From Alangreenwoodia sp964438605 (lineage in GTDB: Bacteria > Bacillota > Clostridia > Peptostreptococcales > Anaerovoracaceae), in the NCBI GenBank assembly GCA_964438605.1, contig CAYTKT010000046.1, positions 1 to 15,893 on the forward strand: DNA of 15,893 nt, written 5' to 3'. Position numbers and translations under genes: made by a program. The notes under the pieces were generated by a model, which saw nothing but the letters and a program-made list of their open reading frames with translations, ran no database searches and was not told where the DNA came from. Positions 1 to 7,143 of the stretch are shown in pieces (position 1 is the first letter of the stretch; each line of letters opens with the position of its first letter).

Positions 1-310
1 TTTAAATGTCAATGTTCAAGTAACCGCGTGTTCAATTTGTTATTGCAATTTGAGCTCTTTTTAATTTTTTCCATTTCAGCGCTCGCATTAACATCGCTTT
101 CTTCTTTTTGACATTTCCACTTCTGGCTCTCTGTCAGTTTCACCCTATCTTTTCAACCATTTTCATTTTAATATTTCTATCCGCACGATTGCATCCTTCC
201 AGATGTCTCCATCCCAACTTCCCTGTCAATTTCATCAATAATTTTTCCCATTTTAATATTTCTGCCTGTCGCACAAAATTTCCCGGTACGCTTTTACTTC
301 GTCCTTTCCT
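1..310. other. Intergenic region downstream of znuB, no gene seen
   Basis: This is AT-rich sequence with no convincing coding frame. On the minus strand there are only tiny open frames, the longest about 24 codons, with no ribosome binding site. I see no strong hairpin plus T-run that would end the znu operon, so its terminator may lie outside the window or be absent. Two degenerate copies of one segment occur at 131-178 and 223-263; both begin CTGTCA and end in the same 15 bases. Confidence 0.6.
131..263. repeat. Two-copy degenerate direct repeat
   Basis: The 15-mer CATTTTAATATTTCT is present at 164-178 and again at 249-263. Each copy is preceded 33 or 26 bases earlier by a related CTGTCA-g/a-TTTCA segment (131 and 223). 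The copies differ by small insertions, so this looks like an old duplication. No function is evident. Confidence 0.5.
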
Positions 311-1132
311 TCAGCTCCGTCTGCTCCTGACAGCTGCCGCTGCTGCAAAAACAAGAAAAAACACGATATCCGTCACGACAATACCCGCACCAGTCGGTGT
401 GCCGTATAAAAATGACATGGCAAGCCCCGCCGTGAAACTCAGCAGCGACAAAACAAGCGAACACAAAGTGACACTCCAAAACGTTCTGCACATCCTCATC
501 GCCGTCAGCGGTGGAAAAATGATCAGCGCCGACATCAGCAGCGCCCCCATCATCCGCAGTCCGAGCACGACAGTCAACGCCGTAAATACTGCAATCAGTG
601 TATTATAAAGCCCCGTCCTGACACCCGTCGCCCGCGCAAACGTCTCATCAAACGTGACAGCAAAAATCCTGTAATAAAACAGCAAAAAAAACAAAAGAAC
701 TGCTGCAAAAATCACGACGCTCATCACTACATCAGAATCGCTCAGTGCCAGAATACTTCCAAATAAATAATTTGAAATATCCGTATTGATTCCGTCACCC
801 ATCGAAACGGCCATTACTCCCACCGCCAGTGATCCTGTTGAAATCAATGCAATCGCCGCATCGCCCTTGATTTTACTGTTATCACTGATGCGCAGCAGCA
901 AAAAAGCTGCCACAATTACGACCGGAAGCGCTACCTTCATCGGCGCCAGTCCCATCACCGTGCCGACTGCCAGCGCACCGAAACTCACATGAGAAAGCCC
1001 ATCGCCGATCATGGAATATCGCTTTAATACGAGACTGACGCCCAAAAGTGCGCAGCAGACCGAAACTAACGACCCTACTACAAAGGCATTTACCATAAAT
1101 GGATAAGAAAATATTTCCGTCAACTGCATCAT
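311..1132 (-). CDS. znuB: Metal ABC transporter permease (ZnuB/TroC family)
   Basis: This is the membrane channel of a cluster-9 ABC importer for zinc or manganese. The 273-residue protein is a run of hydrophobic helices throughout, matching the usual 260-290 length of the family. The early segment near residues 35-50 (RYSMIGDGLSHVSFG) is the conserved family region facing the ATPase. The start is the first of two tandem ATGs. It overlaps the znuC stop as ATGA and has AGGAGG six bases upstream, so the two genes are translationally coupled. The protein ends in a short basic tail (RSRRS), consistent with a cytoplasmic C terminus. Which metal it carries cannot be read from the permease. Confidence 0.93.
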   Translation of the reverse strand: MMQLTEIFSYPFMVNAFVVGSLVSVCCALLGVSLVLKRYSMIGDGLSHVSFGALAVGTVMGLAPMKVALPVVIVAAFLLLRISDNSKIKGDAAIALISTGSLAVGVMAVSMGDGINTDISNYLFGSILALSDSDVVMSVVIFAAVLLFFLLFYYRIFAVTFDETFARATGVRTGLYNTLIAVFTALTVVLGLRMMGALLMSALIIFPPLTAMRMCRTFWSVTLCSLVLSLLSFTAGLAMSFLYGTPTGAGIVVTDIVFFLVFAAAAAVRSRRS

Positions 1133-1836
1133 CTGCCGCCTCCTGTCCGAAAAATATCGTACAACGGACTTTTCCTATATTCATCAGATGTCCCGAAAAA
1201 ATATCCGTCGTGACGCAAGTGGAGAATCTTATCAGCGGACTCAAGCGCCATTCCAAGATCGTGAGAAACCATCAGAATCGTCATTCCTTCCTCTCTGTTT
1301 AACCTGGCGATTAAACTGTACATACCGGCAGTAACGACAGGATCCAGCCCGGAGGCCGGCTCATCCAACACTAGCAGACTCTCCGCTGCACACAGCGCCC
1401 TTGCCAGCAGGACACGCTGCTGCTGGCCGCCTGACAATTCGTTATAGGAACGCTCCCGTATCTCATAAATCCCCATTTTCTTCATATTCGAAAATGCCCG
1501 CTCCTTTTCACGCGCTGTATAAAACGGTCGGAAGCCCATACGGTTCAGACATCCAGACATGACCACCTCGCGTACTGACGCTGGAAAATCCTTCTGGCGA
1601 TTCGTCTGCTGCGGCAAATATCCAATGTCATTTTGTGTAATCCGCTCATCAAAAACGATCCTGCCCTGGGACGGCTTCACAAAACCGAGAATTCCCTTGA
1701 CAAGCGTACTCTTTCCCGAACCGTTTTCCCCGACAATACACACGTATTCGCCCTGTTCCACTTTAAAAGTTAAATTAGATACGACCTCGTGTCCTTCATA
1801 TGATAACGTTAAATTCTCACAACTTAAAAGTGACAT
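1129..1836 (-). CDS. znuC: Metal ABC transporter ATP-binding protein (ZnuC family)
   Basis: This is the cytoplasmic ATPase that powers the importer, 235 residues long. Visible motifs are Walker A GENGSGKST (36-44), the Q-loop glutamine near 76 (YLPQQ), the signature LSGGQQQR (134-141), Walker B LLVLDEP (154-160) and the switch histidine in MVSHDLG (192). All are intact. The chosen ATG has AGGAGG ten bases upstream and gives the family-typical MSLLSCENLTLSY opening. A GTG at 1875 that overlaps the znuA stop is in frame but would add 13 unconserved residues. The gene lies 35 bases after znuA and overlaps znuB by four bases, so all three should be one transcript. Confidence 0.95.
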   Translation of the reverse strand: MSLLSCENLTLSYEGHEVVSNLTFKVEQGEYVCIVGENGSGKSTLVKGILGFVKPSQGRIVFDERITQNDIGYLPQQTNRQKDFPASVREVVMSGCLNRMGFRPFYTAREKERAFSNMKKMGIYEIRERSYNELSGGQQQRVLLARALCAAESLLVLDEPASGLDPVVTAGMYSLIARLNREEGMTILMVSHDLGMALESADKILHLRHDGYFFGTSDEYRKSPLYDIFRTGGGR

Positions 1837-1871
1837 GAAATAAATGCCTCCTGTACAACAATCCCGCTCCG

Positions 1872-2861
1872 TCACTTCAATGCTTCTTTCAGGCTTTCAA
1901 TATTCTTCTGCATCATGCTCAGATACGTCTCTCCATTTTCAAAATCCTCTTTTGAAAGATTGTGACACGAATAAAACGTTCGCACCTTCGCGCCCGTTTC
2001 CTCCGCCACAGCCTCCGCGATATTGCCGCTGCTCAGTTCCAGTTTAAAAATGACAGGAATTTCATGTTTACGAATATAATCGATCAGATAAGCCACCGTC
2101 GCTGCCCCCGGCTCCGATTCCGATGAACAGCCCTGAAACGCTGCGCGGTAATCCAGTCCAAACTCTTTGACATAATACAGCAGCGGAAATCTGTCTCCAA
2201 ACACGAGCGTCCTTCCTTCCGCCGCATCGATCGCCTCCGCCGTTTCCCGCTGCAAGTTGCGAAGCTTCAAAATATAAGACTGCGCGTTCTGCCTGTAAAA
2301 CATCTGATTTTCCGAATCCATAATACACAGTCTGTCTCTGATGGCCTCTACGATCTCAATACAATTTTCCGGCGATGTCCAGACATGCTCATCATAGTCC
2401 GCTTCGTCCGTGCCGCCGCCCCACATTCCTTCTGTCGTCTCCTCCTCGCGTCGTTGCGCATAGTCCATCATAGAGATCACTTCCATATTACTGCAATCCA
2501 TCGAAGCGAGAATCTCATCTGCCCATTCATCAGATTCTCCGCCGACATAGATAAACAGATCGCACCTGCTCACCGCAATAATATCCTGTGGAGACGGTTC
2601 ATAAAAATGAACATCGCTGCCTGGCGGAATCATCAGTTTCACATCAGCCCGATCACCGGCAATCTGGCGCACAAAATCATACTGCGGAAAAATCGTACAG
2701 ACAACGCGAATCCTGCTATCGTTATCTTTGCCGCTCTCAGGCCAATCTCCGCTTTCCATTTCTGTTTCCGACCGGCTTGCATCAAAATCACATGCCGACA
2801 GCATAACGATACAGATAACCACAAGCGCTGCGCAAAGCAATTTTTTCAAAAATAGTTTCAT
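1872..2861 (-). CDS. znuA: Metal-binding lipoprotein of ABC importer (ZnuA/cluster A-I family)
   Basis: This is the extracytoplasmic receptor that captures Zn2+ or Mn2+ for the ZnuBC translocator. The 329-residue protein starts with a lipoprotein signal peptide: Lys residues at 2, 6 and 7, a hydrophobic stretch 8-20, and lipobox LSAC with Cys24 as the lipidated residue. Two classic ligands are visible, His85 in SDVHFYEPSPQD and His159 in DEHVW. The third site, usually His, reads FGDRFP (Asp223), and the fourth candidate is Glu275. There is no His-rich loop; instead an acidic stretch at 139-158 precedes His159. The ribosome binding site is weak (CGGATTGAT just before ATG). Zn versus Mn specificity is not resolved, so the symbol is by family resemblance only. 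Confidence 0.88.
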   Translation of the reverse strand: MKLFLKKLLCAALVVICIVMLSACDFDASRSETEMESGDWPESGKDNDSRIRVVCTIFPQYDFVRQIAGDRADVKLMIPPGSDVHFYEPSPQDIIAVSRCDLFIYVGGESDEWADEILASMDCSNMEVISMMDYAQRREEETTEGMWGGGTDEADYDEHVWTSPENCIEIVEAIRDRLCIMDSENQMFYRQNAQSYILKLRNLQRETAEAIDAAEGRTLVFGDRFPLLYYVKEFGLDYRAAFQGCSSESEPGAATVAYLIDYIRKHEIPVIFKLELSSGNIAEAVAEETGAKVRTFYSCHNLSKEDFENGETYLSMMQKNIESLKEALK

Positions 2862-3232
2862 ATCAATCCGATCTATCTCCCGCTTTCCGGCCCGTTCTCA
2901 ATATATTTTAAATCACCTGCTGCGAACTTCGCAACAATTCCCGCCTGCTCTCGCGGCCATTCCTTATAAATTCACAGTGCAGCACGCCGATCTAACGATT
3001 ATTCCTCACAAACTCACAGTGCAGCACGCCGATCTAACGATTATTCCTCACAAACTCACAGTGCAGCACGCCGATCTGACGGTCATTCCTCGCAAATTCA
3101 CAGCGCAGCACACTGCTTCCCGCAGTCGCCGCCCGCAAATTTACAGCGTCTCCGCCTGTTTTCGCAGCCAATCTGTACAATCTGCTGCATACTGCATGGG
3201 ATTCCAAAATTTTCATTCCAATTGTAATTTAG
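2862..3232 (-). other. Predicted long leader of the znu operon
   Basis: About 365 bases separate the best upstream promoter from the znuA start. The leader holds the 42-base repeat array and a perfect 6-1-6 dyad at 2921-2933 (TGCGAA-C-TTCGCA). A second, weaker promoter candidate nearer the gene has TAAAAT on the minus strand at 2905-2910. An in-frame 60-codon open frame (3216-3034) starts near the predicted transcript start but lacks a spaced ribosome binding site. I do not recognise a known riboswitch. Confidence 0.45.
2959..3160. repeat. 42-base tandem repeat array upstream of znuA
   Basis: Units start at 2972, 3014, 3056 and 3098, exactly 42 bases apart. Units 1 and 2 are identical over all 42 bases, and unit 3 differs at five positions. 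Unit 4 and a fifth partial unit near 3141 are strongly degenerate and run at a 43-base step. The left flank (from about 2959) shares only the ATTCCT part of the unit. The conserved core contains the dyad GTGC-A-GCAC. There are no unique spacers between units, so this is not CRISPR. Confidence 0.92.
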
Positions 3233-3261
3233 ATTTTAACATCGAAATGAGAATAAGTCAA
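3233..3261 (-). promoter_or_regulatory. Sigma-A promoter for the znu operon
   Basis: On the minus strand TTGACT (3256-3261) is followed after exactly 17 bases by TAAAAT (3233-3238); each hexamer matches consensus at five of six positions. The surrounding sequence is AT-rich. I could not find a convincing symmetric Zur, MntR or Fur box over it. Confidence 0.65.
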
Positions 3262-3424
3262 TCAGTCAGAGAAAATATTATCTAAAATTATCCAAATTTT
3301 CTAATATCATCTATCTATTTTCAGTTTTTTCTTTCAAACCATGCGCTCCATATCCATTCGCTCCTATCTAAAATAAATTACATTATTTCATATTAAATTA
3401 TAACAAATCTAAAAATAAAAACTT

Positions 3425-3476
3425 CAAAAAACCAAAGAAGGAATCCGCCTCTTTACTGAGACAGTTTCCTTCTTTT
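3425..3476 (-). terminator. Rho-independent terminator after the CoA-transferase gene
   Basis: A very long hairpin spans 3434-3475. The outer arms AAAGAAGGAA and TTCCTTCTTT pair, and an inner stem with G-U wobbles continues around a six-base loop. On the minus strand it is followed by GGTTTTTT. It lies about 120 bases past the CoA-transferase stop and also insulates the znu operon. The flank on the other side has only a short T-run, so plus-strand activity is doubtful. Confidence 0.88.
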
Positions 3477-3597
3477 ACTCTTTCTATTTTAATAAATTAC
3501 ATCACTTAGAATCTATACATTTTATCTTTCAATAAACTAAATATATCCAGTACAGTCATTTGCCAAACAAAATGTCAGAAATCCATTTAACCCGTAA

Positions 3598-5214
3598 TTA
3601 CTTGCCTTCTTTAGCATCCAAAATCGCGGATAATCCACCCCACTCTTCATAGAAGATTTCAGGCGGCATCGACTTAGGGCCACCTTCCGGAATAATCGGT
3701 CTGAATCCCATGTTGGCGAGGATATCCTTCTCCACATCAATACCAGGAGCGACTTCGATCAGCTTCAGACCCTCTGCGCAGGATTCAAATACGCATCTTT
3801 CCGTTATATAAAGAGCAGGTTTGCCGTTTGCTACAGCCAGAGGAGCGTCATAAGCGATCTGCTCGGACTTCTTCACGAATTTCTGAAGTTTGCCTTCCTG
3901 GTCGATAACGAGCTTGCCGTCTTCAATATGCTCTTTGAGTCCCTTCGCCGTAAACGTGCCGATGAAACATGCTTTCTTCGCGCCGGCAGTGATATTTGAG
4001 AATCCACCTACACCCAGCGTGACACCGTTCAGTTTAGATACGTTGATAGAACCGTCTTCCTGAGCTTCGGACAGACCGAATGCGCCAAAATCAAGACCAG
4101 TACCGTCGAACCAGTCAAAGTGATCCTTCTGGTCGCACGACCATTCATTATTAAAGTGGCATCCGAAAAGAGGCCCGCCGCCAGGAACGCCGCCTACGGA
4201 ACCCGATTCGGAAATCATCGTGATATTATCCATCTCGCCTTCTTCCGCGAGGACGCCGCCGCAGAACGTAGGCAGACCGATGCCGAAGTTGCACATCATG
4301 CCTCTTTCGATTTCCATAACCGTTCTTCTGATAATTACCTTCTTCGGATCGAATGGCATAACCTCGATTGCATCTACAGGCACCTTCAACTGGCCATTCA
4401 GACCGAACCAGAAATTTGCGTCTCTGTCGCCCGGGTTCGTCAGCGCGCGGGCAATTGGTTCCTTATAATCTCCTACAACGACATAATCAACGAGATTTCT
4501 GCCGACTTTTACGAGTTTAGGATTTAAAGATCCTGCCGCTGCCACTCTTTCAACCTCAACGATAACCTTACCGCCACAAGCTTTTGCCGCACGTGCTACA
4601 GCACTCAGTTCGAGGTTCAGACACTCGTTTTCTGCAGTAATATTTCCATTTTCATCAGCTGTCGTCGCTCTCATGATACCGAAATCGATCTTAGGAATTC
4701 TGTAGAACAGATATTCTTCCCCCATGAAATCAGGAACATATTCGACGAACAGCTTTTCGCCCTTTTCCTTCTGGGCCGCATCATAAGCCTTCGCACTTGC
4801 GTTCAGAGCGCCGCCGTCAAAGCGGGCGTCCATAAATGTACCAAGACCGCACTTCGTGAGAACACCCGGCATACCTCTGCCGATTTCTGTATACATCTGA
4901 AGCATAGAACCCAAAGGCATATACCAGCCAGGAAGCTTGTCTTCTTCAATCATCTTCGCAATCTGAGGCGTTGTCGATTCGTGAGAAGAAATATCGAGTG
5001 CAAGCAATCCTTCATGCGCCCAACAATTTCCTGCGCGAAAACCTGCTGCGTGAACATTCGTCATATTTGTCGGATGTCCTGTCTCCAGGAATCTCTTTTC
5101 TACAGCCTTACCAATCTGTTCAGGCCAGCCTTCACTTCCGAAAGACACGCCGACTACACAACATCCGTCAAAAAACAGTTCTGCCGCCTCAGCTTCTGTA
5201 ATAAACTTAGCCAT
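3598..5214 (-). CDS. Acyl-CoA:acetate/3-ketoacid CoA-transferase (propionate CoA-transferase type)
   Basis: This cytoplasmic family I CoA-transferase moves CoA between short-chain acyl-CoAs and free acids such as acetate, propionate, lactate or acetoacetate. The 538 residues hold both halves of the enzyme in one chain, close to the 520-residue size of propionate CoA-transferase. The N-terminal half carries FGSEGWPE and GKVIVEVERV. The C-terminal half carries the active-site segment ISESGSVGGVPGGG, with Glu336 as the likely thioester-forming residue, then GVGGFSNITAGAKK (401-414). Two ATGs compete for the start. AAGGAG is only two bases before the first (5220) but eight before the second (5214), so I chose MAKFITEAEAAELF. 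The gene is monocistronic between its own promoter and terminator. The substrate is not settled by sequence. Confidence 0.9.
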   Translation of the reverse strand: MAKFITEAEAAELFFDGCCVVGVSFGSEGWPEQIGKAVEKRFLETGHPTNMTNVHAAGFRAGNCWAHEGLLALDISSHESTTPQIAKMIEEDKLPGWYMPLGSMLQMYTEIGRGMPGVLTKCGLGTFMDARFDGGALNASAKAYDAAQKEKGEKLFVEYVPDFMGEEYLFYRIPKIDFGIMRATTADENGNITAENECLNLELSAVARAAKACGGKVIVEVERVAAAGSLNPKLVKVGRNLVDYVVVGDYKEPIARALTNPGDRDANFWFGLNGQLKVPVDAIEVMPFDPKKVIIRRTVMEIERGMMCNFGIGLPTFCGGVLAEEGEMDNITMISESGSVGGVPGGGPLFGCHFNNEWSCDQKDHFDWFDGTGLDFGAFGLSEAQEDGSINVSKLNGVTLGVGGFSNITAGAKKACFIGTFTAKGLKEHIEDGKLVIDQEGKLQKFVKKSEQIAYDAPLAVANGKPALYITERCVFESCAEGLKLIEVAPGIDVEKDILANMGFRPIIPEGGPKSMPPEIFYEEWGGLSAILDAKEGK

Positions 5215-5435
5215 TTCCATTACTCCTTGTCTGATGCAGCGTCCAGGCCGCATCGCTCTTAACATAATCTCAACATAGATTCTATGTAATCCTGAACTCA
5301 ACTAATCCGTCCGCCTGGCCAAACCGAACCCCTCAGACGAAAACAATCCACCGCGAAACCCGCTGCGAATCTTCAGGATGTACCTCATGGCCAGAATTAA
5401 AGCTATCATAAATAATGCTTCTCTGTGCCGATGTC
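5215..5435 (-). promoter_or_regulatory. Structured 5' leader of the CoA-transferase gene
   Basis: About 215 bases separate the predicted transcript start from the ATG. A perfect 7-1-7 inverted repeat (ACATAGA-T-TCTATGT) lies at 5273-5287. Two long-range complements are interleaved: CTGGCCA with TGGCCAG, and ATCCTGAA with TTCAGGAT. They cannot both form a simple nested fold, so they imply a pseudoknot or alternative structures. A third complement, CCAGGC with GCCTGG, reaches close to the ribosome binding site. I do not recognise it as a known riboswitch class. Confidence 0.4.
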
Positions 5436-5465
5436 AGTATACACTATACCCCCCCCTACTGTCAA
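5436..5465 (-). promoter_or_regulatory. Sigma-A promoter with a G8 spacer tract
   Basis: On the minus strand a perfect TTGACA (5460-5465) is followed after 18 bases by TATACT (5436-5441). The spacer contains eight consecutive G (5449-5456). Upstream of the -35 the sequence is almost pure A/T, like an UP element. Transcription would start near 5429 and read into the CoA-transferase gene. Length change in the G tract would alter hexamer spacing. Confidence 0.72.
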
Positions 5466-5928
5466 TCCTCATTTATAAAAATATTTATAAAAAACAATTT
5501 TATGTACAATGATATTTATTGCACATATAATCAGTATATACGTTATTTTACTTATGTTTTATATATTTGATTTAGCGAATCCTTATCAATCTGATACTCT
5601 AAAAAATATACATTTCTCTTTCAAACGTTAAACGTTCTATTCGCACTATATACATCCTATTCTCACTTCGTGTTGGTCCATACTGCCCGCACCTGCTCGC
5701 ATCTCTAACTCCGATTTTAATTGCCTTTGTCCGCCATATGCACTCACGCCAGTCCTCGCCACTCGTGCCATACAGCGACAACAGATGTCTTTATGCCTCA
5801 GATTCCGCTCCGTGCTGTGCGCCAACCGCACCTATCCATATACAAACCTCAACCCGCGCTGATTATGTCGCTTGCAAGCCGGATGATCTATTTCTTTACC
5901 ACGTTCAGCCTTTGCAGGTCAAGACACT
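5466..5928. other. Intergenic region between yqeY terminator and CoA-transferase promoter
   Basis: There is no supported gene. The part nearest the promoter (5466-5640) is strongly AT-rich and includes two copies of the palindrome AACGTT separated by one base (5627-5639). The part at 5655-5925 is richer in GC and has overlapping short open frames on both strands, none with a ribosome binding site or a recognisable family. It could be a decayed gene, but no family motif remains visible. Confidence 0.5.
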
Positions 5929-5969
5929 AAAAAATGACGGTAAATACGCATCAACGTATCCACCGTCAT
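5929..5969 (-). terminator. Rho-independent terminator after yqeY
   Basis: On the minus strand ATGACGGT (5962-5969) pairs with ACCGTCAT (5934-5941). The stem continues inward for seven more pairs, including two G-U, to a six-base loop, about 15 pairs in all. It is followed directly by TTTTTT. It begins about 20 bases after the yqeY stop. Confidence 0.92.
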
Positions 5970-5989
5970 CATTTTCTTTTCCGCGAAAA

Positions 5990-6433
5990 TCAGAGAACGC
6001 TCTCCACGATCTTTCTGACAACTCCGCCGTCTGCAACACCTTTCATTTTCGGCATAACAGCTCCCATGAGCCTGCCCATATTGTCCTTACCGTTTTCGAT
6101 TCCGAGTTCTGTTTTCGTATCTTTTACGATCTTCAAAATCTCGTCCTCTGTCAGCTGCTTCGGCAAGTATGCCATGAGAATTTCAATTTCTTTCTTATAG
6201 GCTTCGATTAAATCGGTTCTTCCGGCTTTTTCAAAATCAGAGAGGGCATCTTTTCTCATCTTCACCTGTTTAGTCAAAATATCGATTATGCCTTGCTCGT
6301 CAAGTTCAGTCCTGTTATCCACCTCGTACTGCTTAATTGCGGCACGTGCAAGGTTTATCGTGTTTTTAGCGGCTTCATCGTGAGCCTTCATGGCTTCCTT
6401 GAAGTCCTGCGTAAGTCTTTCTTTTAAAGACAA
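5990..6433 (-). CDS. yqeY: YqeY/GatB-like domain protein
   Basis: This small 147-residue protein belongs to the YqeY family. It resembles the C-terminal tail domain of GatB (aspartyl/glutamyl-tRNA amidotransferase subunit B), and its cellular role is poorly defined. Recognisable parts are the opening SLKERLTQDFKEAMKAHD, the middle AYKKEIEILMAYLPKQLTEDEI and the ending MGRLMGAVMPKMKGVADGGVV. The start is an unusual TTG. It gives the family-typical MSLKERL and has GAGGTG six bases upstream, whereas the in-frame GTG nine bases earlier overlaps that ribosome binding site. It lies 14 bases after rpsU and is transcribed with it, a common pairing in Firmicutes. Confidence 0.9.
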   Translation of the reverse strand: MSLKERLTQDFKEAMKAHDEAAKNTINLARAAIKQYEVDNRTELDEQGIIDILTKQVKMRKDALSDFEKAGRTDLIEAYKKEIEILMAYLPKQLTEDEILKIVKDTKTELGIENGKDNMGRLMGAVMPKMKGVADGGVVRKIVESVL

Positions 6434-6447
6434 TAACAACACCTCTT

Positions 6448-6627
6448 TTAATATCTTTTAGCCTTTTTTCTCGCAGCTTCCGATTTCTTCTTTCTCTTCA
6501 CGCTTGGCTTTTCATAATGTTCTCTTTTTCTGAATTCAGACATTATACCGTCCCTTGCGCAAGAACGCTTAAATCTTTTAAGTGCGCTTTCCAGGCTTTC
6601 ATTTTCTCTAACTATTACCTGTGCCAT
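6448..6627 (-). CDS. rpsU: 30S ribosomal protein S21
   Basis: This small basic protein of the 30S subunit acts at mRNA binding and translation initiation. It is 59 residues, the usual bacterial length. The opening MAQVIVRENESLESALKRFKRSC and the Lys/Arg-rich tail (KRKKKSEAARKKAKRY) are diagnostic. The start has a purine-rich GGAGGG nine bases upstream; an in-frame start seven codons earlier would place the conserved MAQV internally and was rejected. It has its own promoter 174 bases downstream of the HIT gene and precedes yqeY. Confidence 0.97.
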   Translation of the reverse strand: MAQVIVRENESLESALKRFKRSCARDGIMSEFRKREHYEKPSVKRKKKSEAARKKAKRY

Positions 6628-6699
6628 ATTCCGTTTCCCTCCCTCCATATTTTGAAATTTCTAAATTGCGTAAAACCGAAATAGTCTGCAGCGTATTAG

Positions 6700-6728
6700 A
6701 TTATACATTTTTTCCTGCCTGAAATCAA
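6700..6728 (-). promoter_or_regulatory. Sigma-A promoter for rpsU-yqeY
   Basis: TTGATT (6723-6728, minus) and a perfect TATAAT (6700-6705) are 17 bases apart. The predicted leader is about 65 bases. This gives S21 a supply independent of the HIT gene upstream. Confidence 0.75.
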
Positions 6729-6801
6729 GCAATATTTTCCGATCCATTTATACCTCCGCACCAGCCGCACAAACGGGCCTGTCCGCAGTCCGGACCTGGA
6801 A

Positions 6802-7143
6802 TCAGCCTGGAGGCCAGGTCATCTTTCGCTTGCCGAGCAGGTGGAAATGCAGGTGCTTCACTGTCTGCTGGCCGTCCTCACCGCAGTTGCAAACAAGGCG
6901 ATATCCGCTGTCGAGTCCGAGATTCGCCGCAATCTCCTTGACCTTTAACAAAATATAACTGAGGATTTCCGCATCTTCTTCTGACACGTCGTCCAGCGAC
7001 GAAATATGTTTCTGCGGGATGATCAGCACATGAACAGGCGCCTGCGGTGCGTTGTCTCTGAATACACAGATTTTATCGTCCTCATAGACAATATCCGACG
7101 GCAGATCATTTTGTGCAATCCTGCAGAATATACAATCCGACAT
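6802..7143 (-). CDS. HIT-family nucleotide hydrolase (HinT-like)
   Basis: This is a histidine-triad protein of 113 residues. HinT-type members are cytoplasmic dimers that hydrolyse adenosine phosphoramidates and related nucleotide conjugates. The catalytic triad motif HLHFH is at 97-101, with His99 expected as the nucleophile. The N-terminal DCIFCRI, with Cys4 and Cys7, matches the zinc-binding subtype, with His46 a possible further ligand. The WPPG ending is the family C-terminal signature. AGGAGGTG eight bases upstream fixes the ATG. It sits between mtaB and rpsU, the usual place in Clostridia, and has a promoter in the 339-base upstream spacer. Confidence 0.93.
   Translation of the reverse strand: MSDCIFCRIAQNDLPSDIVYEDDKICVFRDNAPQAPVHVLIIPQKHISSLDDVSEEDAEILSYILLKVKEIAANLGLDSGYRLVCNCGEDGQQTVKHLHFHLLGKRKMTWPPG

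Noticed and set aside
2959..3160. A CRISPR array.
   Set aside because: Units are directly abutted with no unique spacers, and no cas genes are in the window.
3034..3216. A 60-codon minus-strand open frame in the znu leader.
   Set aside because: There is no properly spaced ribosome binding site. It stops inside the repeat array at a TAG present in the repeat unit, and no family is recognisable.
3226..3265. A Zur, Fur or MntR box at the znu promoter.
   Set aside because: Half-site-like pieces such as TGAGAAT are present, but no symmetric partner arm could be found.
2728..3285. A 185-codon plus-strand open frame running through the 42-base repeats (14-residue repeated peptide).
   Set aside because: It overlaps the znuA start antisense, has no ribosome binding site, and its repetitive protein is simply the 42-base unit (14 codons) read in frame.
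5599..5831. Two overlapping 60-codon minus-strand open frames in the gap before the CoA-transferase.
   Set aside because: No ribosome binding site, mutually overlapping frames, and no recognisable motif.
5738..6211. A 157-codon plus-strand open frame.
   Set aside because: It runs antisense across the yqeY terminator and into yqeY and is best explained as a shadow frame.
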